Origin: Limimaricola pyoseonensis
GTDB lineage: Bacteria; Pseudomonadota; Alphaproteobacteria; Rhodobacterales; Rhodobacteraceae
Direction: 5' to 3'
Assembly: GCF_900102015.1 (NCBI RefSeq)
Contig: NZ_FNAT01000003.1
Coordinates: 372,001 to 436,000, forward strand
Length of the DNA: 64,000 nt
This document shows, in pieces, positions 1 through 8,509 of this stretch (positions within the stretch are counted from its first letter, which is position 1; each line of letters starts with the position of its first letter). The notes under the pieces were generated by a model. The model was not told where the DNA came from, searched no databases, and saw only the letters and a program-made list of their open reading frames with translations. Made by a program: the position numbers and the translations under genes.

Positions 1-1
1 G

Positions 2-1264
2 TCGGTGCGCGCCGCCGATGCGCGCGCCGCCCAGAGCTGGGACCGCGCCGCGCTGCCCGAGGCGAAGATCGGAACCGAGCTGCAGAAGGCGCTGCGCGCC
101 GAGGGCGTCGATCTCGACTCGATCGAGCTCTCCGACCGCCGCGTGCGGCTGCGCTACACCAACAACCGCTACCGCGCCGAAGCGCAGGCCATGGGCCGGA
201 TCGCGAGGATGCTGAGCGTCGGCCTGCCGCCCTCGATCGAGACCTTCGTGCTCGAGCCGATGCGCGAGGGCATGCCGCTCTCGGCCGTCACCCTGAGCCG
301 CAGCGACATCGAGACCTACGAGACGGTGGCCGGCGGCACGTCCGCCATCGCCCAGAAGCTCGACCTGTCGGAGGCCGGCCCGCGCGAGGGGCTGGTCGAG
401 CTGCCCCGCACCGACGACCGCTTCGGCTGGGGCATCCGGCCCTATCTGCGCCTCACCTTCTTCGGCGGCCGCGACCCGGCCCGGGTCAATGCCGGGCTCG
501 AGTTCTCGGCCAGCTACGAGTTTTCCGAGAACTTCTCGCTCTCCGGCGCGCTGCGCCAGGAACTCTACGCCAACCGCGGCGAGCCCGAGATCCTCGAGCA
601 GGAGGGCGACGGGCCCTTCCCGGTGCGCCGCAACGCCTCGCGCTACGCCTATGAGGGCACCACCGGCATCGAGCGTCTGACCCTCGACCATTACGGCCGG
701 CCCGCCGAGGCGGTCTATTCGCGCGTCACGGTCGGCTATCTCGAGCAGATGTATGGCGGCGTCTCGGGCGAGCTTCTGTGGAAGCCGGTGGATCGCGACT
801 ACGGCTTCGGGGTCGAGGTGAACTACGCCCGCCAGCGCGATTTCGACCAGGGCTTCGGCTTCCGCGACTACGACATCGTCACCGGCCACGGCTCGCTCTA
901 CTACGACTTCAGCGACCGCTTCCACGGCCAGGTCGATGTCGGCCGCTACCTGGCGGGCGACTGGGGCGCCACCGTCGCGCTCGACCGCGAGTTCGAGAAC
1001 GGCTGGAGCGTCGGCGGCTACTTCACCCTGACCGACCTGCCCTTCGACGAGTTCGGCGAAGGCTCCTTCGACAAGGGCATCCGCGTGACCGTCCCGATCG
1101 ACTACGTGCTCGGGCAGCCGACGCGGCGCGACGTCAGCACCTCGATCGCCTCGCTCACGCGCGATGGCGGGGCGCGCCTCAACGTCGACGGGCGGCTCTA
1201 CGATAAGGTGCGCGACGGTCACCTCGAAGATCTGAGCGACGGCATGGGACGGTTCTGGAGATGA
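2..1264 (+). CDS. yjbH: YjbH family outer-membrane exopolysaccharide protein (5' end cut by window edge)
   Basis: C-terminal about 420 residues of a YjbH-type protein. The reading frame is open at the left edge, and family members are usually around 700 residues, so the N-terminal part lies outside the window. The visible part has a small alpha/beta region followed by alternating aromatic/polar strands (for example RPYLRLTFFGG near residue 145 and GVEVNYARQRDFDQGFGF) and ends in FWR, as expected of an outer-membrane beta barrel. YjbH proteins take part in making or exporting a secreted polysaccharide. The stop codon overlaps the yjbF start by four bases (ATGA), so the two genes are translationally coupled. 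Family call is confident; the polysaccharide is unknown. Confidence 0.85.
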   Translation, partial: SVRAADARAAQSWDRAALPEAKIGTELQKALRAEGVDLDSIELSDRRVRLRYTNNRYRAEAQAMGRIARMLSVGLPPSIETFVLEPMREGMPLSAVTLSRSDIETYETVAGGTSAIAQKLDLSEAGPREGLVELPRTDDRFGWGIRPYLRLTFFGGRDPARVNAGLEFSASYEFSENFSLSGALRQELYANRGEPEILEQEGDGPFPVRRNASRYAYEGTTGIERLTLDHYGRPAEAVYSRVTVGYLEQMYGGVSGELLWKPVDRDYGFGVEVNYARQRDFDQGFGFRDYDIVTGHGSLYYDFSDRFHGQVDVGRYLAGDWGATVALDREFENGWSVGGYFTLTDLPFDEFGEGSFDKGIRVTVPIDYVLGQPTRRDVSTSIASLTRDGGARLNVDGRLYDKVRDGHLEDLSDGMGRFWR

Positions 1265-1932
1265 GCATGAAGACCAAACTGGGCACGGCCCTGCTCGCGG
1301 CGACGCTGGTGGCGGGCTGCACCGGCTCGGGCGGTGGCGGTCTGGCCCAGGCCACGGCCGGCCAGCTGGCTTCGCTGCTGCGCGGCGAGGGGCCGCGCTC
1401 GGCCTCGGGCGCGGTCGCGGCGGAAGGGGTCTCGGCCGAGGCGATCGCCGCCGAGCCCGCCGCCTATCTCGGTCTCGAGGCGCGCCGCCTCGGGCTGGCC
1501 GAGGTGGCCCGCAAGGTCACCGACAACGGCGCGCGGGAGACCTTCGCGACCTCCGGCGGCATCACCGCGGCCTTCGACGACGGCATGCTGGTGGCGACGC
1601 GCGGCATGATCTTCGACCTGCTCGCGGCCGATGCCAGCCAGACCCGCCGGGCACTGCGGCAGGGCGGGGGCACGGCCCGGCGCGTGCACGAGTCCCTGGA
1701 CGGGCTCGACCGGGTCGCGCGCTCGGAGTTCGCCTGCGAGATCACGCCCGAGGGCACGGAGACGATCGACCTCGGGCTGCGCAAGGTCGCGACCCGCAGT
1801 TTCGTCGAGCGCTGCGAGGGCAGCGGCCTGGCTTTCGAGAACGCCTACTGGATCGACAATGCGGGCGAAATAGTCCGTTCTCGCCAGTTCGTCGGCCAGA
1901 CTGTTGCATATTTGCGAGCCAGTCGGCTTTAG
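1261..1932 (+). CDS. yjbF: YjbF/GfcB family lipoprotein
   Basis: Predicted 223-residue lipoprotein. A short basic N terminus and hydrophobic stretch end in the lipobox LVAGC with the acylated cysteine at residue 20. No aspartate follows the cysteine, which favours outer-membrane sorting. The mature part (LEARRLGLAEVARKVTDN, then an ATRGMIFDLLAAD segment) matches the YjbF/GfcB pattern of polysaccharide-export accessory lipoproteins. It starts inside the stop of yjbH; an in-frame ATG two codons later (1267) is an alternative start. The pair yjbH-yjbF is typical of exopolysaccharide loci. No terminator is visible right after it; a separate promoter for the next gene begins 37 bases downstream. 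Confidence 0.85.
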   Translation: MSMKTKLGTALLAATLVAGCTGSGGGGLAQATAGQLASLLRGEGPRSASGAVAAEGVSAEAIAAEPAAYLGLEARRLGLAEVARKVTDNGARETFATSGGITAAFDDGMLVATRGMIFDLLAADASQTRRALRQGGGTARRVHESLDGLDRVARSEFACEITPEGTETIDLGLRKVATRSFVERCEGSGLAFENAYWIDNAGEIVRSRQFVGQTVAYLRASRL

Positions 1933-1968
1933 TTTGCCTTGGGGTAAGCCGCCCACTGGTCAACGAGC

Positions 1969-1997
1969 TTGTCTGAAACAGGTATGTTGGCTATAGC
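1969..1997 (+). promoter_or_regulatory. Housekeeping-type promoter for the yjbE-like gene
   Basis: TTGTCT (1969-1974) and TATAGC (1992-1997) are separated by exactly 17 bases. The expected start of transcription is near 2003, leaving a leader of about 28 bases before the ATG at 2031. With the terminator at 2311 this makes the small gene its own transcription unit. Confidence 0.6.
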
Positions 1998-2030
1998 CGC
2001 AATAACGCTTTGTTTAACTGGAGTAGTGAC

Positions 2031-2276
2031 ATGCGCCTCACCAAAACCCTCGTCGCCGCCGCGCTGGCCGGCACCATGACCGCCTCCTCGGCCCTGGCCG
2101 GTGGCCTGGCCGTCGAGATCGTCGAGCCGCCGGTCGTGGTGGTCGAGCCCGAGCAGGAGTCGCCCTCGACCCTGGGCGGTGCCGCTGCCTACCTGCTGCC
2201 GCTGCTGGCCGTCGGTGGCCTGGTGGCCCTGGCTGCCGCGTCGGACTCCGACGACGACACCACCGAAGAAGACTGA
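2031..2276 (+). CDS. Small YjbE-like secreted or membrane protein
   Basis: Encodes 81 residues. The first 23 look like a signal peptide with cleavage after ALA (SSALA/GG). Next comes a short Pro/Val/Glu-rich segment (VEPPVVVVEPE), a hydrophobic stretch near residues 54-71 (AAYLLPLLAVGGLVALAAA), and an acidic tail (SDSDDDTTEED). Size and layout resemble the short YjbE component that accompanies YjbF/YjbH, and position next to yjbF-yjbH supports a role in the same surface polysaccharide process. The function of this family is not established. The ATG at 2031 sits about 28 bases after the predicted transcription start; an upstream extension to 2010 would lack a signal peptide at the N terminus, so 2031 is preferred. 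Confidence 0.7.
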   Translation: MRLTKTLVAAALAGTMTASSALAGGLAVEIVEPPVVVVEPEQESPSTLGGAAAYLLPLLAVGGLVALAAASDSDDDTTEED

Positions 2277-2310
2277 TCGTCCCACGCCGGGCTTCGCCCG
2301 GTACGGACAA

Positions 2311-2343
2311 GGGGGCGGGCCGTTGGTCCGCCCCTTTTCTTTT
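2311..2343 (+). terminator. Intrinsic terminator after the yjbE-like gene
   Basis: A GC-rich hairpin (GGGGCGG, GCC-GTTGGT loop region, CCGCCCC) is followed directly by TTTTCTTTT. A second small hairpin (2287-2301, CCGG-GC-TTC-GC-CCGG) precedes it. Confidence 0.8.
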
Positions 2344-2374
2344 GCGCCGTGACGGGCGCGGGCCGGCCCCGCCT

Positions 2375-3397
2375 TCAGCGCCGCGCCATCATCGCCAGCC
2401 GGATCAGCGCCCGCTCGACCAGCGCCTGCGCCGGGGCCCGGCTGGCGGAGCGCAGCTGCAGGTCGGTCTCGATCAGCAGCATCACCGCCTTCTCCAGACG
2501 GTCGCGGCCCCAGTTGCCGGCCTGCCGCGTCATCGCGTCCCGGCGCGGGCCCCAGACCGGCGGCCGCAGCTTGGCGATGCCCGAGCCCGGCCCGCCCGGA
2601 TCGCTGGCGACGACGTGCAGCTGCCGGAAATGCCGCAGCGCGGCGATGCACAGCCCCACCGGCGCCGTGCCCTGCGCGTAGAGCCGGCGCAGCAGCGCCG
2701 CGATCTTCTGCGCCTGCCCCTCGGCCACCACGGCAAGCAGCGCGTCGAGCTCGGCCTCGGTCGAGCGCGGCGCCACGGCGGCGATGTCGGCGGCGGTGGT
2801 GGGGGAGGCGTCGCCATGCTTGTAGAGGCCGAGCTTCTCCACCGTCTGCCGGAAGGCGCCCGGATCGAGCGCGCGCGACAGCTCCTGCAGCAGCGCGCGG
2901 CCGTCATGGTCGGGTTCGGGCAGCTTCGCCGCGCGCAGCATGTCGGCGATCTCCTCCGGCCCCGGCGGGTCGTCGTAGATGCCGATCGAGACCGCCTTGG
3001 GGCTCGCCTCGAACAGCTTGCGCAGCGCCGACTTGGCGTTGAGCTGCGCCGCGGTGGCGACGATCTGCGCGTCGCCCGCCTGCCAGTCCTTCAGCGCGGC
3101 GTCGAACAGCGGCGCGAGCCCGTCGGTCGCGCCCTCGACGAAGACCGCGCGCGGGCCGGGAAAGAAGCCCTGCGCCTTGACCGCGTCGATCAGGAGTGCC
3201 GCCTCCTTGCGCAGCTCGGCGGCGGCGAGGCGGGTCAGCCGCATCTCGGCCTCGGCCTGCGGGCCGGTCAGGGCGGCGATCACCTCCTGCCGGCGCTGCG
3301 CCACGCGCATCGCGTCGTCGCCCCAGATCAGGATCCCGGCCGCCTTGGGGTCGGGCTTGCGGAAGAAGGCGGCGGCGTCGCGGGCGTTGAGCTTCAT
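2375..3397 (-). CDS. holA: DNA polymerase III subunit delta
   Basis: 340 residues. The delta subunit of the clamp loader opens the beta sliding clamp at the replication fork. The opening [12 protein letters not shown], the ILIWGDDAMRV segment near residue 22, and the C-terminal helical domain (LIETDLQLRSASRAPAQALVERALIRLA) are typical of alphaproteobacterial HolA. The ATG lies within the lptE stop (ATGA overlap), so longer upstream extensions in this frame are rejected. It is the last gene of a leuS-lptE-holA operon, an order common in Rhodobacterales. It converges on the yjbE-like gene. Confidence 0.93.
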   Translation of the reverse strand: MKLNARDAAAFFRKPDPKAAGILIWGDDAMRVAQRRQEVIAALTGPQAEAEMRLTRLAAAELRKEAALLIDAVKAQGFFPGPRAVFVEGATDGLAPLFDAALKDWQAGDAQIVATAAQLNAKSALRKLFEASPKAVSIGIYDDPPGPEEIADMLRAAKLPEPDHDGRALLQELSRALDPGAFRQTVEKLGLYKHGDASPTTAADIAAVAPRSTEAELDALLAVVAEGQAQKIAALLRRLYAQGTAPVGLCIAALRHFRQLHVVASDPGGPGSGIAKLRPPVWGPRRDAMTRQAGNWGRDRLEKAVMLLIETDLQLRSASRAPAQALVERALIRLAMMARR

Positions 3398-3882
3398 CGC
3401 GCCGGCGCGGCCGCGATCAGCCGCGTCACGATCCGGTCGGCCAGGAGCACCGCGAGCCGGTCGCGCGCGTCCTGCTCGGCCGCCTCGGAGGCCACGGTGC
3501 CGAGCGTGGCCGAGTAGCCGGTGAAGCCCTCGGCCACGCCGGAGGCGATCTCGGCGCCGCTGGCGGCGTCCTCGAGCCGCCACGGGGCGCGGCCCAGCAG
3601 GCGGTAGCGCGTCACCGCGCCGTCGGCGCTGATCGCCGCCTGTTCGACCGTCTCGGTCGGATCGACCGCCAGCAGGTAGCGCGCCGTGCCGGGCGCACCG
3701 AGCCGGTCGAGCAGCCGCTCGCGCAGCGCGTAGCCGGGGAAGGTGGCAGGCGCCTCGACCGTGACCGCGCCGCGCAGCTCCCCGGCCGCGCCGCCCGGCC
3801 CGTAGGCCGGGGCGAAGCCGCAGGCGCCGAGCGCCAGCGCGCCGAGCAGGACCGCCCGGCGCGGGGCCTCAGACCACCACAT
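3394..3882 (-). CDS. lptE: LPS assembly lipoprotein LptE
   Basis: 162 residues. A hydrophobic leader ends in the lipobox LALGAC with the lipidated cysteine at residue 21, followed by GFAPAYG, the characteristic start of mature LptE. LptE plugs the LptD barrel in the outer membrane and helps deliver lipopolysaccharide to the cell surface. The start overlaps the last 14 bases of leuS, and the stop overlaps the holA start by four bases, so it lies in the middle of a tightly coupled operon. The protein is divergent, as usual for LptE, but the leader, motif and neighbours agree. Confidence 0.9.
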   Translation of the reverse strand: MWWSEAPRRAVLLGALALGACGFAPAYGPGGAAGELRGAVTVEAPATFPGYALRERLLDRLGAPGTARYLLAVDPTETVEQAAISADGAVTRYRLLGRAPWRLEDAASGAEIASGVAEGFTGYSATLGTVASEAAEQDARDRLAVLLADRIVTRLIAAAPAR

Positions 3883-6427
3883 TGACGATCCGGCCCGGCA
3901 CCACGATCAGCTTCTTCGGGCTGCCGCCGTCGAGCGCCTTCACCACCGCCGCGTCCTCGAGCACCAGCGCCTCGATCTCGGATTTCGGCATTTCCTTGGG
4001 CACCGAGATCTCCGAGCGGCGCTTGCCGTTGATCTGGATCGGCAGGGTGACGCTGTCCTCGACGAGGAAGCGCTCCTCGGTCACCGGCCAGGGGGTGGAG
4101 GCGACGAAGCCCTCGCCGCCGAGCATCGCCCAGATCTCTTCCGACAAATGCGGCGTCATCGGCGCCATCAGCTGCGCCAGCACGCGCGCGGCCGCGCGCC
4201 GCGTCTCGAGGCTGGCCTTCGACTTCGCCAGCACCGAGGTGAAGGCGTAGAGCTTGGCGATCGCGGCGTTGAAGCCGAAGCTCTCCACGCCCAGCGTCAC
4301 GTCGCGGATGGTGCGGTGCAGCTGGCGCAGCAGGTCCTCGTCCTGAGCCGCGTCGCCCTCCGTCGCCTGCGCGATCTCGTCGGCGATGCGCCAGACGCGG
4401 GCGAGGTGCTTGTGCGCGGCCTCGGCGCCGGCGGCGGTCCACTCGACGTCGCGCTCGGGCGGGCTGTCGGAGAGCACGAACCAGCGCGCGGTGTCGGCGC
4501 CGTACTGGGCGAGGATGGCGTCGGGATCGACCACGTTCTTCTTCGACTTCGACATCTTGGCCGAGGGCACGATCTCGACCGGCTCGCCGGTGGCCTTGAG
4601 CTTGCCGTCCTCCACGTCCTGCGGGAAGTGGTAGACCGGCCGGCCGGCCGCGTCGCGGGTCATGTAGATCTCGTGCGTGACCATGCCTTGCGTGAAGAGC
4701 GCGTTGAACGGCTCGATCGCGGCCTCGGGCAGGTGGCCCGTGACCTGCATCGCCCGCGCGAAGAAGCGCGAGTAGAGCAGGTGCAGGATCGCGTGCTCGA
4801 TGCCGCCGATATACTGGTCGACGTTCATCCAGTACTCGGCCTCGGCCATGTCGGTCGGCGTCTCGGCACGCGGGCTGGTGAAGCGCGCGAAGTACCACGA
4901 GCTGTCCACGAAGGTGTCCATCGTGTCGGTCTCGCGGCGCGCCGGCTTGCCGCAGCGCGGGCAGGGGGCGTCGCGCCACGTCGCGTGCCGGTCGAGCGGG
5001 TTGCCGGGCACGTCGAAGCTGACGTCGTCGGGCAGGCTGACCGGCAGGTTCTCCTTCTTCTCGGGCACCGCACCGCAGCTCTCGCAATGCACGATCGGGA
5101 TCGGGCAGCCCCAGTAGCGCTGCCGCGACAGGCCCCAGTCGCGCAGGCGGAAGCGGGTCACGCCGCGCCCGACGCCGTTGGCCTCGCAGAAGTCGATGGC
5201 GGCGTCGATCGCGGCCTCGCCGGTCTGCTCGGTCTCGCCGGCGAAGCCCTTGATGTAGATCACGGGCTCGGTCTTCGGCGGCACGAAGGCCGGGCCGCCA
5301 TCCTCGGCCAGCGGCTGTCCGTCATCCTTGGCCGGCGCGAAGGTGGAAATGACCGGCAGGCCGTATTTGCGCGCGAAGTCGAGGTCGCGCGCGTCATGCG
5401 CCGGGCAGCCGAAGATGGCGCCGGTGCCGTAATCCATCAGCACGAAGTTGGCGATCCAGACCGGCAGGTCGCGGCCCTGGTCGAAGGGGTGGCGCACGGT
5501 GAGGCCGGTGTCGAAGCCGAGCTTCTCGCCGGTCTCCAGCGCCTCCTCGGTGGTCCCACCCCTGCGCGCCTCGGCGCAGAACTCGGCCACCTCCGCGCGC
5601 TCCTTTTCGAGCGCGCGGGCCAGCGGGTGGTCGGGCGAGATGCCGATGAAGCTCGCGCCTAGGAGCGTGTCGGGGCGGGTGGTGTAGACCTCGATCCGGT
5701 CATGGCCATGCACCGGCTCGGTCAGGCCGAAGGCCATCTCGAGCCCGCGCGAGCGGCCGATCCAGTTGGCCTGCATCAGCTTGACCTTGGCGGGCCAGTC
5801 GTCGAGCCCGTCCAGCGCCGAGAGCAGCTCGTCGCTGTATTCGGAGATCTTGAAGAACCACTGCGTCAGCTCGCGCCGCTCGACCTCGGCGCCCGAGCGC
5901 CAGCCCTTGCCGTCGATCACCTGCTCGTTGGCGAGCACGGTCATGTCGACGGGGTCCCAGTTCACCACCGCGTTCTTGCGGTAAACGAGGCCCTTTTCGA
6001 GCATGTCGATGAACAGCGCCTGCTGCTGGCCGTAATATTCCGGGTCGCAGGTGGCGAATTCGCGGCTCCAGTCGATCGACAGGCCCAGCGGCTTCATCTG
6101 CGCGCGCATGTCGGCGATGTTGCTGTAGGTCCATTCCTTCGGGTGGCCGCCCGACGCCATCGCGGCGTTCTCGGCCGGCATGCCGAAGGCGTCCCAGCCC
6201 ATCGGGTGCAGCACGTTGTGGCCGGTGGCGATGCGGTGCCGCGCGATGACGTCGCCCATCGTGTAGTTGCGCACGTGGCCCATGTGGATGCGGCCCGAGG
6301 GGTAGGGGAACATCTCGAGCACGTAGTATTTCGGGCGGCTCTCGTCGCGCCGCGCGGTGAAGAGGCCGGCCTCGTCCCAGGCGGCCTGCCATTTGGCTTC
6401 GATCTCGGCGGCGGTGTAGCGCGACAT
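3869..6427 (-). CDS. leuS: Leucyl-tRNA synthetase
   Basis: 852 residues, normal for bacterial LeuRS. Charges tRNA-Leu with leucine and edits mischarged products. Class I signatures are present: HMGH at residues 48-51 (HIGH motif, in [12 protein letters not shown]) and AKMSKSKKN near residue 610 (KMSKS motif). The CP1 editing domain lies between them, and CESC/CPRC cysteine pairs look like the zinc-binding insertion. The start [13 protein letters not shown] was chosen because longer readings run into low-complexity, non-family sequence. First gene of the leuS-lptE-holA operon. Confidence 0.97.
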   Translation of the reverse strand: MSRYTAAEIEAKWQAAWDEAGLFTARRDESRPKYYVLEMFPYPSGRIHMGHVRNYTMGDVIARHRIATGHNVLHPMGWDAFGMPAENAAMASGGHPKEWTYSNIADMRAQMKPLGLSIDWSREFATCDPEYYGQQQALFIDMLEKGLVYRKNAVVNWDPVDMTVLANEQVIDGKGWRSGAEVERRELTQWFFKISEYSDELLSALDGLDDWPAKVKLMQANWIGRSRGLEMAFGLTEPVHGHDRIEVYTTRPDTLLGASFIGISPDHPLARALEKERAEVAEFCAEARRGGTTEEALETGEKLGFDTGLTVRHPFDQGRDLPVWIANFVLMDYGTGAIFGCPAHDARDLDFARKYGLPVISTFAPAKDDGQPLAEDGGPAFVPPKTEPVIYIKGFAGETEQTGEAAIDAAIDFCEANGVGRGVTRFRLRDWGLSRQRYWGCPIPIVHCESCGAVPEKKENLPVSLPDDVSFDVPGNPLDRHATWRDAPCPRCGKPARRETDTMDTFVDSSWYFARFTSPRAETPTDMAEAEYWMNVDQYIGGIEHAILHLLYSRFFARAMQVTGHLPEAAIEPFNALFTQGMVTHEIYMTRDAAGRPVYHFPQDVEDGKLKATGEPVEIVPSAKMSKSKKNVVDPDAILAQYGADTARWFVLSDSPPERDVEWTAAGAEAAHKHLARVWRIADEIAQATEGDAAQDEDLLRQLHRTIRDVTLGVESFGFNAAIAKLYAFTSVLAKSKASLETRRAAARVLAQLMAPMTPHLSEEIWAMLGGEGFVASTPWPVTEERFLVEDSVTLPIQINGKRRSEISVPKEMPKSEIEALVLEDAAVVKALDGGSPKKLIVVPGRIVNVVV

Positions 6428-6530
6428 GTTCGGTCCTCGGATGGTCGTTTCGCGGCCCCGCACGGGCCCGCCGGCGGTGATACTGCACATCGGCGCGACG
6501 CGCCACACCCGGGCGGGGGGCGGGGGGCGC

Positions 6531-6566
6531 AAAAGCGAAGGGCGGCCCCGTGAGGGACCGCCCTTG
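6531..6566 (-). terminator. Intrinsic terminator after the porin gene
   Basis: Read on the minus strand, AAGGGCGGTCC pairs with GGCCGCCCTT across a small loop (6538-6564), followed by CGCTTTTGCG. It lies 25 bases after the porin stop and separates it from leuS. Confidence 0.7.
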
Positions 6567-6590
6567 CCTGAGTGGATGATCCGGGAAGGA

Positions 6591-7679
6591 TCAGAACTCG
6601 AAGGAGACCTCGATGGTCGCGCCGTCCTGGTACTCCGGATCGCCGATCTCGTCCTCGGAGTCGTCGTCGTCGTCCTCGGCGAAGGAGGCCAGCAGCTGCG
6701 CGCCGCCACCCAGCTCGTAGGTCGAGGCGACGTAGTAGTCGTCACCCGCGTCCGACACGCCGGCCAGAACGATCAGGCCGTTGTTGAGGTCGTAGGAGCC
6801 CTCGATGGCCCAGTCCTCGGAGCCGTCCTGCTCGTGCTCGTAGAAGGTCGCGACGGTGATCGGGCCCGAGGTGTAGTCGGCCGAGACGCCCCAGGTGTCG
6901 TCGTCGCCGTCAGCCGACTCGATGACGTAGTAGCCGCCGACGGTCACGGGGCCGACGGGGTAGGCCACTTCGATGCCGGTCGAGTCGTCTTCGTTGGTCA
7001 TGTCGCGGGCATAGGCCAGGCGGACATCGGCGCCGGCGAAGGCGGTGCTGACCGAGACGCCGAGCAGCTCTTCGGGGTTGAAGTCGCCGCTGGCGCCTTC
7101 CAGGTCGTCTTCCTCGGACTGGTAGGCCACGACGAAGCCGAACTGGCCGAAGTTGCCGTCCATGCCGATCGAGTACTGGTCGAGCACGTCGTCCGAGGCA
7201 CCGTCGTCATCTTCTTCGGTGGTGTTGTCGACGATGGCCGAGACCGAGGTGTCGATGCCGTAGACCGCGAAGTCGCCGCGGATCACGTCTTCGCCGTCGG
7301 TCTCCGAGAAGCCGTCCTGCGCCATGTCGCCGGCGCTGACCCACTTGCTGTCGGCAGCCTGGGCGGTGTCGCCGAAGTACAGGCCGGCCACGTCCGAGGT
7401 CAGCGACAGGACGAAGCTGTCGGCTTCGAGGTCGACGCCGAGGTCGTTGTCGACCACGTCGAATTCGAAGGTGGCGGCGGCGGTGATGCCGTTGTCCAGC
7501 TCCTGGGTCAGCGTGGTGCCGACTTCCAGATCCCAGTAGAAGCCGAGATCGTCGTCGGCGTCCGAAGCGGTGTCGGTGTCGTTGTAGCCCAGGGTGGCTT
7601 CACCACCGAAGGTCACTTCGGCGGCGGCGGCGCCGGCGAAGGCCACGATCGAGGCCGAGGCGAGCAGGATGCGTTTCAT
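6591..7679 (-). CDS. Gram-negative porin, very acidic
   Basis: 362 residues. The signal peptide [20 protein letters not shown] is followed by [14 protein letters not shown], the usual first strand of alphaproteobacterial porins, and the chain ends in phenylalanine (EVSFEF), the outer-membrane assembly signal. It should form a trimeric 16-strand barrel for diffusion of small solutes. The loops are unusually rich in Asp/Glu ([33 protein letters not shown]), consistent with cation preference or a marine or saline habitat (inference). The start at 7679 has a GAGGG ribosome site seven bases upstream; the longer in-frame reading to 7739 does not begin with a signal peptide. It is monocistronic with its own terminator. 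Confidence 0.92.
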   Translation of the reverse strand: MKRILLASASIVAFAGAAAAEVTFGGEATLGYNDTDTASDADDDLGFYWDLEVGTTLTQELDNGITAAATFEFDVVDNDLGVDLEADSFVLSLTSDVAGLYFGDTAQAADSKWVSAGDMAQDGFSETDGEDVIRGDFAVYGIDTSVSAIVDNTTEEDDDGASDDVLDQYSIGMDGNFGQFGFVVAYQSEEDDLEGASGDFNPEELLGVSVSTAFAGADVRLAYARDMTNEDDSTGIEVAYPVGPVTVGGYYVIESADGDDDTWGVSADYTSGPITVATFYEHEQDGSEDWAIEGSYDLNNGLIVLAGVSDAGDDYYVASTYELGGGAQLLASFAEDDDDDSEDEIGDPEYQDGATIEVSFEF

Positions 7680-7696
7680 GGATATCCCTCGTGTTT

Positions 7697-7712
7697 GCAT
7701 TCCCGAGAATGC
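7697..7712 (-). other. Hairpin in the porin leader
   Basis: Perfect inverted repeat with 6-base arms GCATTC/GAATGC and a 4-base loop, located 18 to 33 bases upstream of the porin start codon. It could fold in the mRNA leader or bind a regulator. No clear -35/-10 pair was found for the porin. Confidence 0.35.
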
Positions 7713-7858
7713 CAGACAGACCAGCATTGGCAGTTTCATTGCTCAGGCGACGCTTCACACACAAGGAATTTGGCCCCTTTGCGGGGCCCCCGTGCAAAAA
7801 TTGATGCAACGGTGTCACACAGATGGCAGGGAGGGGAAAAGCCAAGCCCGGAGGACAG

Positions 7859-8509
7859 ATGTCGCTCGACGCGATCACCGCCCGCATTGCCCAGGCCGCC
7901 CGCGAGGCGGGCCGCGCGCCCGAGGAGATCACGCTGATCGCGGTCTCCAAGAAACAGCCCGAGGAGCGGGTGCTGCCGGTGCTCGAGGCCGGCCAGCGCG
8001 TCTTCGGCGAGAACCGGGTGCAGGAGGCGCAGTCGCGCTGGGGCGCGCTCGCCCCGCGCTTCGCCGGCACCGAGATCCACATCATCGGCCCCCTGCAGAC
8101 CAACAAGGCGCGCGCGGCGATGGAGATGGCACATGCGATCCATTCGCTCGACCGCATGAAGCTCGCCACCACGCTGGCGCGGCTGGCGCAGGAGACGGGG
8201 CGCTGCCCCGAGCTCTTCGTGCAGGTCAACACCGGCGCTGAGCCGCAGAAGGCCGGCGTGCTGCCCGACGAGGCCGACGGCTTCGTCGCCGAGTGCCGCC
8301 GTCTCGACCTGCCGGTGGTGGGGCTGATGTGCATCCCGCCCGCCGAGGAAGACCCGGCGCCGCATTTCGACCTGCTGCGCGAGATCGCCGCGCGCAATGA
8401 TCTGAAGGGGTTGTCGATGGGGATGAGCGGCGATTTCGAGACGGCGATCGCGCGCGGCGCGACGCATGTGCGCGTGGGCTCCGCGATCTTCGGCGCGCGG
8501 GCTTCCTAG
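7859..8509 (+). CDS. YggS/PROSC family pyridoxal phosphate homeostasis protein
   Basis: 216 residues with the family hallmarks: the PLP lysine in IAVSKKQP (residue 31), GENRVQEA, HIIGPLQTNK, VNTGAEPQK, and the phosphate-binding end SMGMSGDFETAI...RVGSAIFG. These proteins are single-domain PLP carriers that buffer vitamin B6 and affect amino-acid and keto-acid pools. The ATG at 7859 is chosen for its GGAGGA ribosome site six bases upstream; a start at 7823 would add a basic, non-conserved stretch. Its stop codon overlaps the stop of the convergent MFS gene by three bases. Confidence 0.93.
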   Translation: MSLDAITARIAQAAREAGRAPEEITLIAVSKKQPEERVLPVLEAGQRVFGENRVQEAQSRWGALAPRFAGTEIHIIGPLQTNKARAAMEMAHAIHSLDRMKLATTLARLAQETGRCPELFVQVNTGAEPQKAGVLPDEADGFVAECRRLDLPVVGLMCIPPAEEDPAPHFDLLREIAARNDLKGLSMGMSGDFETAIARGATHVRVGSAIFGARAS

